This document shows positions 43,869 through 52,431 of a stretch of DNA of 64,000 bases, in pieces (the first letter of the stretch is position 1; each line of letters starts with the position of its first letter). The translations under genes and the position numbers were made by a program. Source of the stretch: Pelagomonas calceolata (Eukaryota; Sar; Pelagophyceae; Pelagomonadales; Pelagomonadaceae); contig CAKKNE010000001.1 of NCBI GenBank assembly GCA_918797485.1, positions 1,240,001 to 1,304,000 of the forward strand, in the 5' to 3' direction. A model generated the notes under the pieces. That model did no database searches and was not told the DNA's origin. It was given only the letters and a program-made list of their open reading frames with translations.

Positions 43869-46274
43869 ATGTCGGAGGTAGATGACGAGTCGCTCTACTC
43901 GTTCGGGAGCGGGCAGCCCGATGATACGAGAGCAGCGGACAGTACCAGCTACTCGACGGAATGGGCCCCGCTGCCCGCAAGCGGCGGCGCCTCGCCCCGC
44001 GCGCGCTCGCCGCGCTCCGACGGGGCCTCGACGACCGCCGCGCTGTCCTTTTCGACGGCGGCGGTCTCCGCCGACGCCGCGCTCGACGACGTGGATGAAG
44101 TCGAGAGCGTCGCGGCGCCCGGCGACGACGAGCCGCCGCCGGTAGAAGAGGAGGAGGAGGAGGACATCCTCGATCGCCTGCGGCGCGGGGCGGCGGCGAT
44201 CCAGGCGCGGCGCGGCGCGGACGACGCGGCCGACGACGCGGTCGATGCGCCTGTAGACGAAGAGCCAGCGGAGGAGGCGGGGGAGGAGGACATCCTCGAC
44301 CGGCTGCGCCGCGAGCAGGCGCCGCTCCAGGCGCGCTCCCCAGCGGACGACGCGGGCGACGCGCTGCTCACCGTCGCGCACCTCGGCAACTGGTCGGGCG
44401 CCGCGGACGAGGCGGCGCCGCCGGCGTCTCAGAGCCCGCGCGCCGACGACGCGGCCTCGCTCTCCGACGACGGCACCGGGGCGTCGGCCTCCTACTCGGC
44501 GGACTTCCTGCCGGAGCCGGACCGCGCCGACGACGCGCCCCCGTCCGACGACGGCCGCGAGGAGACGCCGGCGCAGAGCCCGCGCGCGAGCGACTACTCC
44601 GACGACTTCGCGCCCGCCGCCGGCGGCTTTCAAACGCCGGCGCTGCTCACGGTCGCGGACCTCGGCGACTGGTCGGGCGCCGCCGAGGACGCGGCGCCGG
44701 CGCCCCAGCCGCCATCGTCACCTTCAGAAGCCTCGGAAGCCTCGGAGGCGGCCGCGGCGCAGGCGCGCCGCTGGTCCATCGGCGAGGACGCGGCGTCGTC
44801 GTCGTCGTCGCGTGACAAGACGCCCCCGGCGACGCCGCCGCGCGACGACTCATCCTACGAGGACGACTTCGCGCCGGATACCGCCTCCCCACGCATCTCC
44901 CAAGAAGGGGACGAGGAGCCGCGGAGCCCGGGCACGACGGGCCTCGCCGTCGGCACGCTCGTCGAGGCGATCTACGGCGACACGGACGAGTGGTTTCCGG
45001 GAACTATAGAGGCGGCCAACGCCGACGGCACCTACGCGGTCGCCTACGACGACGGCGACCGCGAGCCGCGCGTCGACGCCGCCTTCGTGCGCGTCGTCCT
45101 CCACGGCGGCGCATCGTCGTCGTCGTCGTCGGGGAGCTCCTACGCGACGACGAGCGACGACGAAGCCTCCGGAGCCTACGCGACGACGACGAGCGGCGAC
45201 GAGGACGAAGAGGTCTCGGCCTCGGCCGCGTCGTCGGCGTCGAGCCCGCGGCGAGCCGATTCGGAGTACTCGGAGGACTTCGCCGCCGACGACGACGCCG
45301 CGCGGCCCATCGACGAGGTCGTGCTCGGCGCGCAGCGCGTCGGTCCCCGCGCGCCGGCGGCGACGCGCGACGACGCGGCGGCAGCGGCGGCCTCGGCGGC
45401 GGCGACGCAGCGGGCGCTCGCGCGCGTCGAGGCGTCCTACGAGAATGACGACTTCGAGCTCCCGGACGCGCCGGACTTCGTCCGGCAGCTTGCGATTGGC
45501 GTCGGGCAACGAATCGGCACGGGGCGTATGCCTCCCGCGCCGCCGCCTGAGCGACGTGTTGCCCTCGACGCGCGGACGACCCGCAGCTTGGCGGCGCGCG
45601 TGCGCGAGCGGCAGGTGCCGGAACCCGTCTGCCGCTACGCACGCCGCGTCGCGGCCCAGCTGCGCGGGGAGCGGCGGCCACGGCGCGCCGCACCGCGGGC
45701 GGCGCGGTCACGTTTCCACGCGACGCCGGCGGCGCTCGACCGCGTCAAGATCAAAGCCTCGCTGGCGCTGCTGCGGACGACGCACGACCGCGTGAACAGC
45801 GAGGCGCTCGCGGCCTTCGAGGCGTCGCTGCCGGGCGGGCCCATCCGCGAGGACGACCCGGCCACTAAGCAGAGGCGCCTGGCGGGCCGCCTACGAGCCG
45901 ACGCGGCGCAGAGGTATGTGGAATCGGACGAGTTCTACGCGCGGAGCGCTTTGTTAGGCGACGGCTTCGCAATGCTAGGGGAGTCCATGGCCGAAGCCAC
46001 GGCCGAACACCGGCGCCGGACCGAGGAGCGCGACGCATCGAGAGCGCTGTCGATCACGAGGAATTCTTCGAGCCCGCTCGACGAGGCCGTCGCGACGATG
46101 GACGAGACGCGGGAGAACGTCGCATCCTACATGGCCGACGTCGCCGCGGACCCGAAGCGGGCGGCGTTCCGCGACGAGGTCCTGCGCATGCTGCACCGCG
46201 GAGAGGAGCTGCGGGACTTCGGGTTGGCGCCGTACCGGCTGGGGGCGACGGTGCCGGGGGTGTTTGTCTCCTGA
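43869..46274 (+). CDS. large acidic repetitive protein with a Tudor-like domain
   Basis: An 801-aa protein. The N-terminal 350 residues hold two rounds of a repeated unit: EEDILDRLRR followed by LQAR/IQAR, and ALLTVAHLGNWSGAA / ALLTVADLGDWSGAA. A short motif recurs about five times (YSADF, YSDDF, YEDDF, YSEDF, with YSTEW as a weaker form), each in Ser/Asp-rich context. Residues about 355-410 are a Tudor/SH3-like barrel (GTLVEAIYGDTDEWFPGTI, YAVAYDDGD). The C-terminal 250 residues are basic and helical with no known domain. Such acidic Y-x-D-F repeats occur in some ciliary and cytoskeletal proteins, but I infer no function from that. The start is ATG 43869. Confidence 0.68.
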   Translation: MSEVDDESLYSFGSGQPDDTRAADSTSYSTEWAPLPASGGASPRARSPRSDGASTTAALSFSTAAVSADAALDDVDEVESVAAPGDDEPPPVEEEEEEDILDRLRRGAAAIQARRGADDAADDAVDAPVDEEPAEEAGEEDILDRLRREQAPLQARSPADDAGDALLTVAHLGNWSGAADEAAPPASQSPRADDAASLSDDGTGASASYSADFLPEPDRADDAPPSDDGREETPAQSPRASDYSDDFAPAAGGFQTPALLTVADLGDWSGAAEDAAPAPQPPSSPSEASEASEAAAAQARRWSIGEDAASSSSSRDKTPPATPPRDDSSYEDDFAPDTASPRISQEGDEEPRSPGTTGLAVGTLVEAIYGDTDEWFPGTIEAANADGTYAVAYDDGDREPRVDAAFVRVVLHGGASSSSSSGSSYATTSDDEASGAYATTTSGDEDEEVSASAASSASSPRRADSEYSEDFAADDDAARPIDEVVLGAQRVGPRAPAATRDDAAAAAASAAATQRALARVEASYENDDFELPDAPDFVRQLAIGVGQRIGTGRMPPAPPPERRVALDARTTRSLAARVRERQVPEPVCRYARRVAAQLRGERRPRRAAPRAARSRFHATPAALDRVKIKASLALLRTTHDRVNSEALAAFEASLPGGPIREDDPATKQRRLAGRLRADAAQRYVESDEFYARSALLGDGFAMLGESMAEATAEHRRRTEERDASRALSITRNSSSPLDEAVATMDETRENVASYMADVAADPKRAAFRDEVLRMLHRGEELRDFGLAPYRLGATVPGVFVS

Positions 46275-46302
46275 TTTTAATACAATGTCATACTTACCAA
46301 GT

Positions 46303-47378
46303 TCACCAACCCCGGGGGTCCCGGCCCTCGGCCTCGTTGCGGCGTCGTATATTTTCGATCATTCGCTCATGATCTTCAAATGTAACTTCGCCGCGCTCGT
46401 CCCGCGGCAATGCCCGGAGATCTTCAATGGGAACTATAGGCGCCTCCCGGAAGCGACGCTCACTCAGCTTCGCCAGGCTGCCGGCGTGCGGCCATCGCGC
46501 CTTAAAGATGCAATTACGACGGCCTGCGTCCGCGGCCCATTCAATTCCCACTTCTCGGTCCGCCAGCAGAACTCCTCCGCCGAGGCCGGCACCTTAATTC
46601 CTTCATGCATTCCTGAGGTACCAGTCTCCATCCACCGAGCAAAGTCCGTCGCGGTGGAATCCCGAACTAGTTTGAACCGGGCGGGGTCGAACACGGACGG
46701 GTCGTCTTCGGGATACCGCGCCAGAGCCGGGTTATCCCGAAGCGGGTTCAGCGAGAGACAGTGCTGGCGGCACGAGTGTTTCACGCCCGCGCGAAAGCAC
46801 TTCTCGCAGAGGTCGTATCCAGGGTTTTCGGGACAACGGGTGCACTGATAGCGCAGGCCGACGAGCAAGGTACCCGTGAATCCTTTTCCTCCAGTTTGCA
46901 TTGAGACCATATGATGTTGCATCAGGTGCTCGCGAGCGCTCATGGTGGAGCACGAATCGCACCAGAAGCCCTCGTGCACTTCGTCCGGCTCGCTCGTCTC
47001 ATACGGGCCGCGCTCCAGGCGCACGTTGACTCGTCGCACGCTCTTGGGCTTCAGTTCGCCGTCCAAACGCACGCCGACGCGGTCTTCGGCGGTTTTGCTC
47101 TTCACAACGGTGCCGTGGCGCAGGTTCAGCAAGTCCGCTTTCAGACCGTGGAGCACGACGCGCGTGCCGACGGTGAACAACGCCGCCCAGACCTCCGACC
47201 GCGCCTCGGCGGCCGCGCGGTGGCAGCACGCCATTCGCTTGACCAGCGAACCGCTGTCGCCGGCGAATTGACAGCACAGCGCGAGCACTGGAGGTGGGAG
47301 GCCACCGATGAGTTCTCCGGGGTTGCCGTCCAGCTGCGTCGCCGACAGTGCGTTCGAGAGTTGATCGGCCAACGCCAT
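46303..47378 (-). CDS. ZZ-type zinc-finger protein, frame broken once near its C-terminus
   Basis: Starts at ATG 47378. The N-terminus has an F-box-like or helical stretch (ELIGGLPPPVLALCCQFAG). A ZZ finger follows at about 140-200 (GFWCDSCSTMSAREH, YQCTRCPENPGYDLCEKCF, HSCRQHCL), with the Cys pairs and final His ligands present. The intact frame stops at 46464. An adjacent frame continues to 46303 with LLADREVGIEWAADAGRRN and EDHERMIENIRRRNEAEG, which looks coding. A one-base insertion or two-base loss near 46570 would join them. ZZ fingers bind modified histone tails or N-degrons; the partner here is unknown. Confidence 0.65.
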
Positions 47379-47438
47379 GTCCAATAAAATTATCTACAGA
47401 CGCAGTCGCGCGCCTAGCAAAGGAGGGGCAAGAGGCTG

Positions 47439-47462
47439 GCTAGCGTATAACAGACACACTAG
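47439..47462 (-). promoter_or_regulatory. recurrent CTAGTGTGTCTGTTA...CGCTAGC motif (variant)
   Basis: Minus-strand copy with a longer centre. It lies 60 bp from the ZZ gene start and 119 bp before the RINGv gene start, between divergent genes. Confidence 0.65.
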
Positions 47463-47581
47463 GATTCGTGCGGATGGTCGTCTGGTGCAAGGCATTCTTG
47501 CTCTCTGGTCAATCACGCTGCCCAATACGGCTCGATAGCACGCATCAGCCGCGCCCGTGTGGCGCGCATAATGCAGCATCA

Positions 47582-49138
47582 ATGGTGAAGGGGCTCGAGC
47601 TCGTGGAAGAGGTCGAGGCTGCCGCAGCCCCATCTCCAAGCGATGCGCTGCTGGAGCTAGCGGGACTACGCACCGCCACGCGACTCACGCAACTCACCTA
47701 CGAATGCGACGCGGGCAGAGTGATCGTGTCGGAGTATGTTGCGCTGAAACACCAGCGCGATGACGCTGCCGACGTGTGCAGGATTTGCCACGGACCGGGC
47801 ACGGTGCGGCCCGCCGACGCCGACGACGAGACCGGCGCGCGGCTGCTGCGCGACACGTGCCGCTGCCGCGGCTCGATCGGCCGCGTCCACGAGGAATGTC
47901 TCGTGCGATGGTACGAGACAGCGGGACTGCCGCCAGATCCGCGGTGTCCAACATGCAGAGGCCCATTCCGCAATGAAGGCGGGCTTGTGCTGTCGCGGCG
48001 GCTGGTTGCGCACCGTCGATCCCAAGCGGCGCAGCGCACGACGCCGGAGACGCCTACGGATCTCGCGCGGCGCCGCCACGCCGAGATTACGCAGGCCACA
48101 GATCTCTGGAGCCGCTGCGACTACAAGGGCGCGAAGAAAGCATTCGAGGCCGCCCTCGATGAGATACGGCGATCCCACGGCGGCGACGACGCCAAGCTGC
48201 GGGGCGATATCTACTACGTGACTGCGACGCTAAATTTGGCCCTCGTCGAGCTGGCGATGGGACACCTTGACGCAGCCGAGCGAGGAGCGCGGTGGGCGCA
48301 GGAGGCGTTGTCGGGGTCGGACCAAGAACTGAGAGCGACACACAACCTCGCATTGATATTGGACGAGCGCGGCCTCGTTGCCGAGGCGGCGGCCCTCTAC
48401 GAGGACGTCCACTCGACACGCCGCGAGCAATTGGGCGCGGCGCATCCCGATAGCCTACGGACGGCATGTAACTTAGGGCGGTGCTATAACCGACTCGGGA
48501 ACACCGACGCTGCCGTCGCCCTGCTGACGGAGACGCGGTCCGCGGCGCTAGCTTCGCTGGGCGACGCCGACGAGCTGACGCTGGCGGCGTCTCACAACTT
48601 ATCTGAGACACGCGCGGCCCGTGGGGAATTTGCCGAAGCGCGAACCCTGGCGCTAGCGTCGCTGGACGCCCGCCGACGTGTCTGCGGCGAGCAGCACATC
48701 CACACGCTCCGGTCGACCCTCGATCTCGCTCGCTTGCTTCGAGCCGACCCCGCGGGCGCCGACGACGAGGCCATACAACTCTGTGCGTCGGCGGCGACCG
48801 GCCTCGAGAAACTTCTCGGCAGAGACCACTCCCAGACCACCCGGGCGCGGAACCTACTTGAGCAGTGGCGCGGGGCGCCGCCACCAGCGGCCCCGACCGC
48901 GCACGTGGACGACGGCCGCGAGCGCATTGCCTTGCTCGAGGCGCTGGACGTCGCCGGCGAGCGGAAGCACGCTGTGCTGGACGCGCTCGTCGCGGTGCTG
49001 CGCGAGAGAGGCGTCGCCGCACTCGTCGCGCCGCTCGCACAAAACGACGCGCTCCGTAGCGACCGGACCTGGGACGCCGTGATCGGCGTCGCCGACCTCG
49101 ACGGTGGGACGCGGTTCGCGCACCGGCTGAATATCTAG
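47582..49138 (+). CDS. RINGv (RING-CH) zinc-finger protein with TPR repeats
   Basis: A 518-aa protein. A RINGv finger lies at about residues 65-130: CRICHGPG, DTCRCRGSIGRVHEECLVRWYE, CPTCRGPF, the C4HC3 pattern of MARCH-type E3 ligases, but without membrane helices. Kinesin-light-chain-like TPRs fill about 150-430 (NLALVELAMGHLDAAERGARWA, HNLALILDERGLVAEAAALYEDV, NLGRCYNRLGNTDAAVALL). The C-terminus is helical. It shares layout with the MYND-bearing gene at 10844-11968, pointing to an expanded family. The ATG at 47582 is preferred; an in-frame ATG at 47474 would add 36 residues. Confidence 0.82.
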   Translation: MVKGLELVEEVEAAAAPSPSDALLELAGLRTATRLTQLTYECDAGRVIVSEYVALKHQRDDAADVCRICHGPGTVRPADADDETGARLLRDTCRCRGSIGRVHEECLVRWYETAGLPPDPRCPTCRGPFRNEGGLVLSRRLVAHRRSQAAQRTTPETPTDLARRRHAEITQATDLWSRCDYKGAKKAFEAALDEIRRSHGGDDAKLRGDIYYVTATLNLALVELAMGHLDAAERGARWAQEALSGSDQELRATHNLALILDERGLVAEAAALYEDVHSTRREQLGAAHPDSLRTACNLGRCYNRLGNTDAAVALLTETRSAALASLGDADELTLAASHNLSETRAARGEFAEARTLALASLDARRRVCGEQHIHTLRSTLDLARLLRADPAGADDEAIQLCASAATGLEKLLGRDHSQTTRARNLLEQWRGAPPPAAPTAHVDDGRERIALLEALDVAGERKHAVLDALVAVLRERGVAALVAPLAQNDALRSDRTWDAVIGVADLDGGTRFAHRLNI

Positions 49139-49160
49139 ACTAATGTTTGTTTACAAGTGA

Positions 49161-49463
49161 TCATCGCCCCGCGCCGCCGACCGGGTCGATCACAGACTCG
49201 GCGGCGTCCTCGAAGGCCCGCGAGGCCTCGGCGTCCATGACGGACTGCGCCGCGGGGTACAGCTGCCCGACGATGCGCTGCCGCCGCAGGACCTCGAGCG
49301 CGTCCTTGCCCTCTTGCAAAGCGGTGGCGGCTTCGGAACCGGATAAAGCAGCGTTGCGGCGGAAGTCCTCGCGCACGCGGCGGATCGCGTAGTTCCTAAA
49401 GTTGTACTGGTCCACCTGGGCGGCCTCGCGCAGCATCGTTCTGAAGAGGCTGCGGGCGGCCAT
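49161..49463 (-). CDS. ISD11: LYR-family ISD11/LYRM4 homologue (iron-sulfur assembly)
   Basis: A 100-aa protein. It begins MAARSLFRTMLREAAQ, with LFR for the usual LYR, then YNFRNYAIRRVREDFRRN, closely matching ISD11's YNFR-x-YA-x-RR block, and VLRRQRIVGQLYP. ISD11 stabilises the mitochondrial cysteine desulfurase Nfs1 together with acyl carrier protein. The length matches the family (about 90-100 aa). The ATG at 49463 gives the standard N-terminus. Its stop lies 22 bp from the RINGv gene stop. Confidence 0.88.
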   Translation of the reverse strand: MAARSLFRTMLREAAQVDQYNFRNYAIRRVREDFRRNAALSGSEAATALQEGKDALEVLRRQRIVGQLYPAAQSVMDAEASRAFEDAAESVIDPVGGAGR

Positions 49464-49669
49464 GGTTTCGATTCGCGCACCAGCGCCGAGCGACGCGCTG
49501 GTGGCGTTTTGTGAGACACCTGACACGCTGGCGTGCAAACGACTCGCAGAGTGTCGCGCTGTCGCCCTGACAGTGTTCAGAGTGACAAATGATAGCCGAA
49601 TGCGTCCCCGGGTGTACACGCAGGCCCAGGACGAGCGCTGCGCAGCGATTTTGGTCGAGCTGAGAATTT

Positions 49670-49692
49670 CTAGTGTCTTACAGGCCGCTAGC
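49670..49692 (+). promoter_or_regulatory. recurrent CTAGTGTCTTACA...CGCTAGC motif
   Basis: CTAGTGTCTTACA, spacer GGC, then CGCTAGC. It lies between the divergent ISD11 and ERGIC genes, 206 bp and 170 bp from their starts. Confidence 0.76.
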
Positions 49693-49862
49693 TGCGCCGG
49701 CGCCGGGCCGACATTTCCTTGGCTTGCAACGCGGCGCCAGTTTCGTCGTCAGCACAAGCTAAAGCTGCTATTTCTTGCGCCGCAGAACTGCCGCTACCTC
49801 TCGCTCCGGTGCGGCTGGCAAGCCCTTGGCCTAGGACCGACAGCATAGCAGCCGCCGCAGCC

Positions 49863-51225
49863 ATGGCCGCGCTCGAAAAACTACGAGAGCTCGACATGTA
49901 CCCCAAGACGAGGGACGAGTTTAGGGTACGGACGTCACAAGGCGGCGCGGCCACGGTAGTAGCATGTCTGGTCGCGATTTGGCTCGTGCGCACGGAGTTC
50001 TCCCATACTTTGGGAGTGGAGACGCGAGACCGATTGTATGTGAACTCGTCTCACGGCAACGGCTTGCGAGTCTCACTTGATTTAGAATTCCCGCACGCGT
50101 CCTGCGAGCTTTTAGCTGTGGACGCGAACGACGACGGCGGTAGGTCCCTGGAAGCCGTGCAGCACATCACGAAGACGAGGCTAGATCAACGAGGACGGCC
50201 CCTACCCGCTAGGCGTGCGGCATCCATAAAACAGCAAGTCGGCAACACGGCCACGCACGAAGATCACATCTCGGCGGATGAAGAAGTGAAGTCCGAAGAC
50301 TGCGGCGACTGTTACGGTGCGGAGGACGACGAGCAGCCCTGCTGCAACACGTGCGAGGAGGTCCAGAACGCCTACAGGAGGCGGGGCTGGACGTTCAAGC
50401 CCGAGACTGCGGTTCAGTGCACGGGTAAAAACGCGTATGATGCGTTGGACAAGGGCGCCAAAGGTGTTTCTGAGGGGTGTCGGATTGCCGGGACTTTGGA
50501 TTTGCCCGCGGTCGCCGGGAACTTTCATGTGGCGCCGGGGAGGCACCTCAAGCAGGCAAACGCGTTTCAAGGTTTAGATGTTGTGTTGTTGACTTTCGAG
50601 CAGTTCAACGTGAGCCACACGGTGAATAAAATAGCCTTCGGTCCCGAGCACCACGACGAGCCCGACTCCGTGGGTAGGGAGGACTCCCGTACGTACAGGA
50701 GGAAGAAGCGAAGAAGGGGGCCGCCTCCCTTGTTAGCTAATCTCACGTCGCAGTTGGACGGCCAGAAGCGTTACATAACGGACGGCTACGGCATGCGCCT
50801 GTGTGGAAATCAACCCGTGTGTCGGGTGCATCGTCACGCCATCGAGCAGGCGTCGCGTCGATGGCGTGGAGGTGAACGCGCCGTAAAATTTTGATTTCTA
50901 CACAGGCATGCATCAATATTATGTAAAGGTCGTGCCGACCGTCTACTCCTATCTAGATGGTTCTACGAGGGAAGTATGGCAGTACTCGGTCACGGAGCAC
51001 GTGCGCCACGTCACGCCCGGAAGTGGACGGGGCCTGCCGGGCGTCTTCTTCTTCTACGAGGTGTCTCCGCTCGTCGCGGAGTTCGAAGAACGGCGGCAGG
51101 GCTGGCGCGCGCTGCTGACCGGCTTGGCGGCTATCGTGGGAGGCGTCCACGCGACGGCGGCATTGGTGGACCGGACGCTCGCCGCTTTATTGGCGAAGCA
51201 TTCGAGTAGGGGGCTAACTCATTAA
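49863..51225 (+). CDS. ERGIC3: ERGIC-3/Erv46-like COPII cargo receptor (two exons)
   Basis: Exons 49863-50790 and 50906-51225, 415 aa. Erv46/ERGIC-3 cycles between ER and Golgi in COPII/COPI vesicles. The N-terminus is typical (LRELDMYPKTRDEFRVRTSQGG), with a membrane helix (TVVACLVAIWLVRTEF). The lumenal domain has LDLEFPHASCELLAVDAND and a Cys-rich block (DCGDCYGAEDDEQPCC, CEEVQNAYRRRGW), and HVAPGRH. After splicing, GYGMHQYYVKVVPTVY matches the family, then GVFFFYEVSPL and the second helix. An introner interrupts codon Gly within GYG-MHQ. Its stop overlaps the stop of the convergent gene. Confidence 0.92.
50791..50905 (+). mobile_element. introner in the ERGIC-3 gene
   Basis: A 115-nt intron. 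The left target copy is GCATGCGC (intronic) and the right copy GCATGCAT (exonic, encoding Met-His), so 6 of 8 match and the mismatch is on the intron side. The element starts CTGTGTGGAAATCAA and ends TTGATTTCTACACAG, repeats matching at 14 of 15. It has an inner hairpin, CACGCCATCGA (50835-50845) with TCGATGGCGTG (50858-50868). The donor is GC. Confidence 0.87.
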
Positions 51226-51920
51226 TCCTTCTTACGCCGTATCGCGCGGTGCCGCGCGGCCATGAGCCGTGCGATCTTGTGTCCACAAATGCTCTTGACC
51301 CGCCCCAGCACGAACTGCAGGAGCATCGGCGCCACGTTGATCGAGTAGCCGCTCGTCGCGCCCATCGCCATCGCCGGGTCCACGCCGAGCGACGGGATTG
51401 GTATGGTGAAGTTTCGGATGCTTGAATTTCTAGGTGCCACCCACGAAATGATCACCGAGAGGCGCACCCAGCACAGGAGCAAGTCGATGACGCCGGTGAT
51501 CAGCACCAGGATCGCTGAGAAGAGGGACCCGCACTCGACGGCGTACCTTGCCAAGTGTTTTTTCTCCTCGACGCCGTCGACGAAGGCGTGCCTTGCGGAC
51601 TGTGTTGCTGCTAAAATAGGCTCGCCGAAGATGAGAGCGACGAGGAGCATACCGGCGACTTTCAAAGCCAGCCAAATCCGCTGCGAGTTCAGCGCGTCCC
51701 GTTTTTTCTGTTCTTCTGCTCGTAAAATAGGGGCGGCAAGTGCGATCACGTCGCTCTTTTCCAATGCGACGCCCTTCGGCAGCTCGTCGAGCGCCCCAAG
51801 ATCTCTCAAAAGCCACCGGAGCTGCTTGATGGACATGGCGTGCAAGCGGTCGTCGATGGCGTCGGATTGCGCAGTCCGCATGCAGCACATCGCAGCGATG
51901 AGTGCGAGGCGGCGCAGCAT
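51222..51920 (-). CDS. multi-pass membrane protein with signal peptide and SAP-like N-domain
   Basis: A 232-aa protein that I do not recognise. It begins with a signal peptide (LRRLALIAAMCCMRTAQS). Residues about 28-68 (MSIKQLRWLLRDLGALDELPKG, then LEKSDVIAL) resemble the helical SAP-like fold in ER proteins such as the MANF C-domain. Two or three membrane segments follow (IWLALKVAGMLLVALIFG, SLFSAILVLITGVIDLLLCW). The end, RAIRRKKD, is basic and faces the cytosol if there are an even number of helices. Its stop codon shares bases with the ERGIC-3 stop. Confidence 0.62.
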   Translation of the reverse strand: MLRRLALIAAMCCMRTAQSDAIDDRLHAMSIKQLRWLLRDLGALDELPKGVALEKSDVIALAAPILRAEEQKKRDALNSQRIWLALKVAGMLLVALIFGEPILAATQSARHAFVDGVEEKKHLARYAVECGSLFSAILVLITGVIDLLLCWVRLSVIISWVAPRNSSIRNFTIPIPSLGVDPAMAMGATSGYSINVAPMLLQFVLGRVKSICGHKIARLMAARHRAIRRKKD

Positions 51921-52431
51921 TGTGGCGTTTTGCTAGAACGTCTCGTTGTTTGCGTTGCTCTTGGGGAGCAGCCCTTTGCGACGCTCACGCGGCGGAGGCG
52001 TACCGCGCTGCGGCTGCGAGATCCAGAGTGCTCTCAGAGTGCAGGATGCTTGTGGTGCTTCCAGCGAGAAATGGATGTCCCACTGGCGAGAGTGCGCTCG
52101 CGCAGCCAAGTTATAAAGCAAAAAAATGTATTCTTGCGGTAAGCCAAGATCACCCCTTTTTTGCTATAGCTTAATTATCGTGCTAGTGTCTTACAGACGC
52201 TAGCTTGGTAGCACCGCACCACTCATTCATTCGAAGCCGTCGGACGATCGGAAATATGGTATACTTGCGTATCAAGTCTTCAGCGTGTTGATACGGTCGC
52301 CGATTCATTCCCGACGCCGACTCAGGCCCGTGGCTCCTAAAAGGGGGTCCCAGCTGTCCAGAGGTACAAGGGGGGGCTCCGGAAGCCGGGGGCGATTTGG
52401 CGACGGGCGACTTGTGTCAGTGGTGGGGCAG
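51921..52431. other. 511-bp intergenic region
   Basis: Upstream of the membrane-protein gene and downstream of the Cys-rich surface-protein gene, both on the minus strand. Holds a recurrent motif (52182-52204). No gene seen. Confidence 0.5.
52182..52204 (+). promoter_or_regulatory. recurrent GCTAGTGTCTTACA...CGCTAGC motif
   Basis: GCTAGTGTCTTACA, spacer GA, then CGCTAGC. The only start codon it precedes is the minus-strand gene at 51920 (261 bp away), so orientation is opposite to that gene. Confidence 0.76.
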
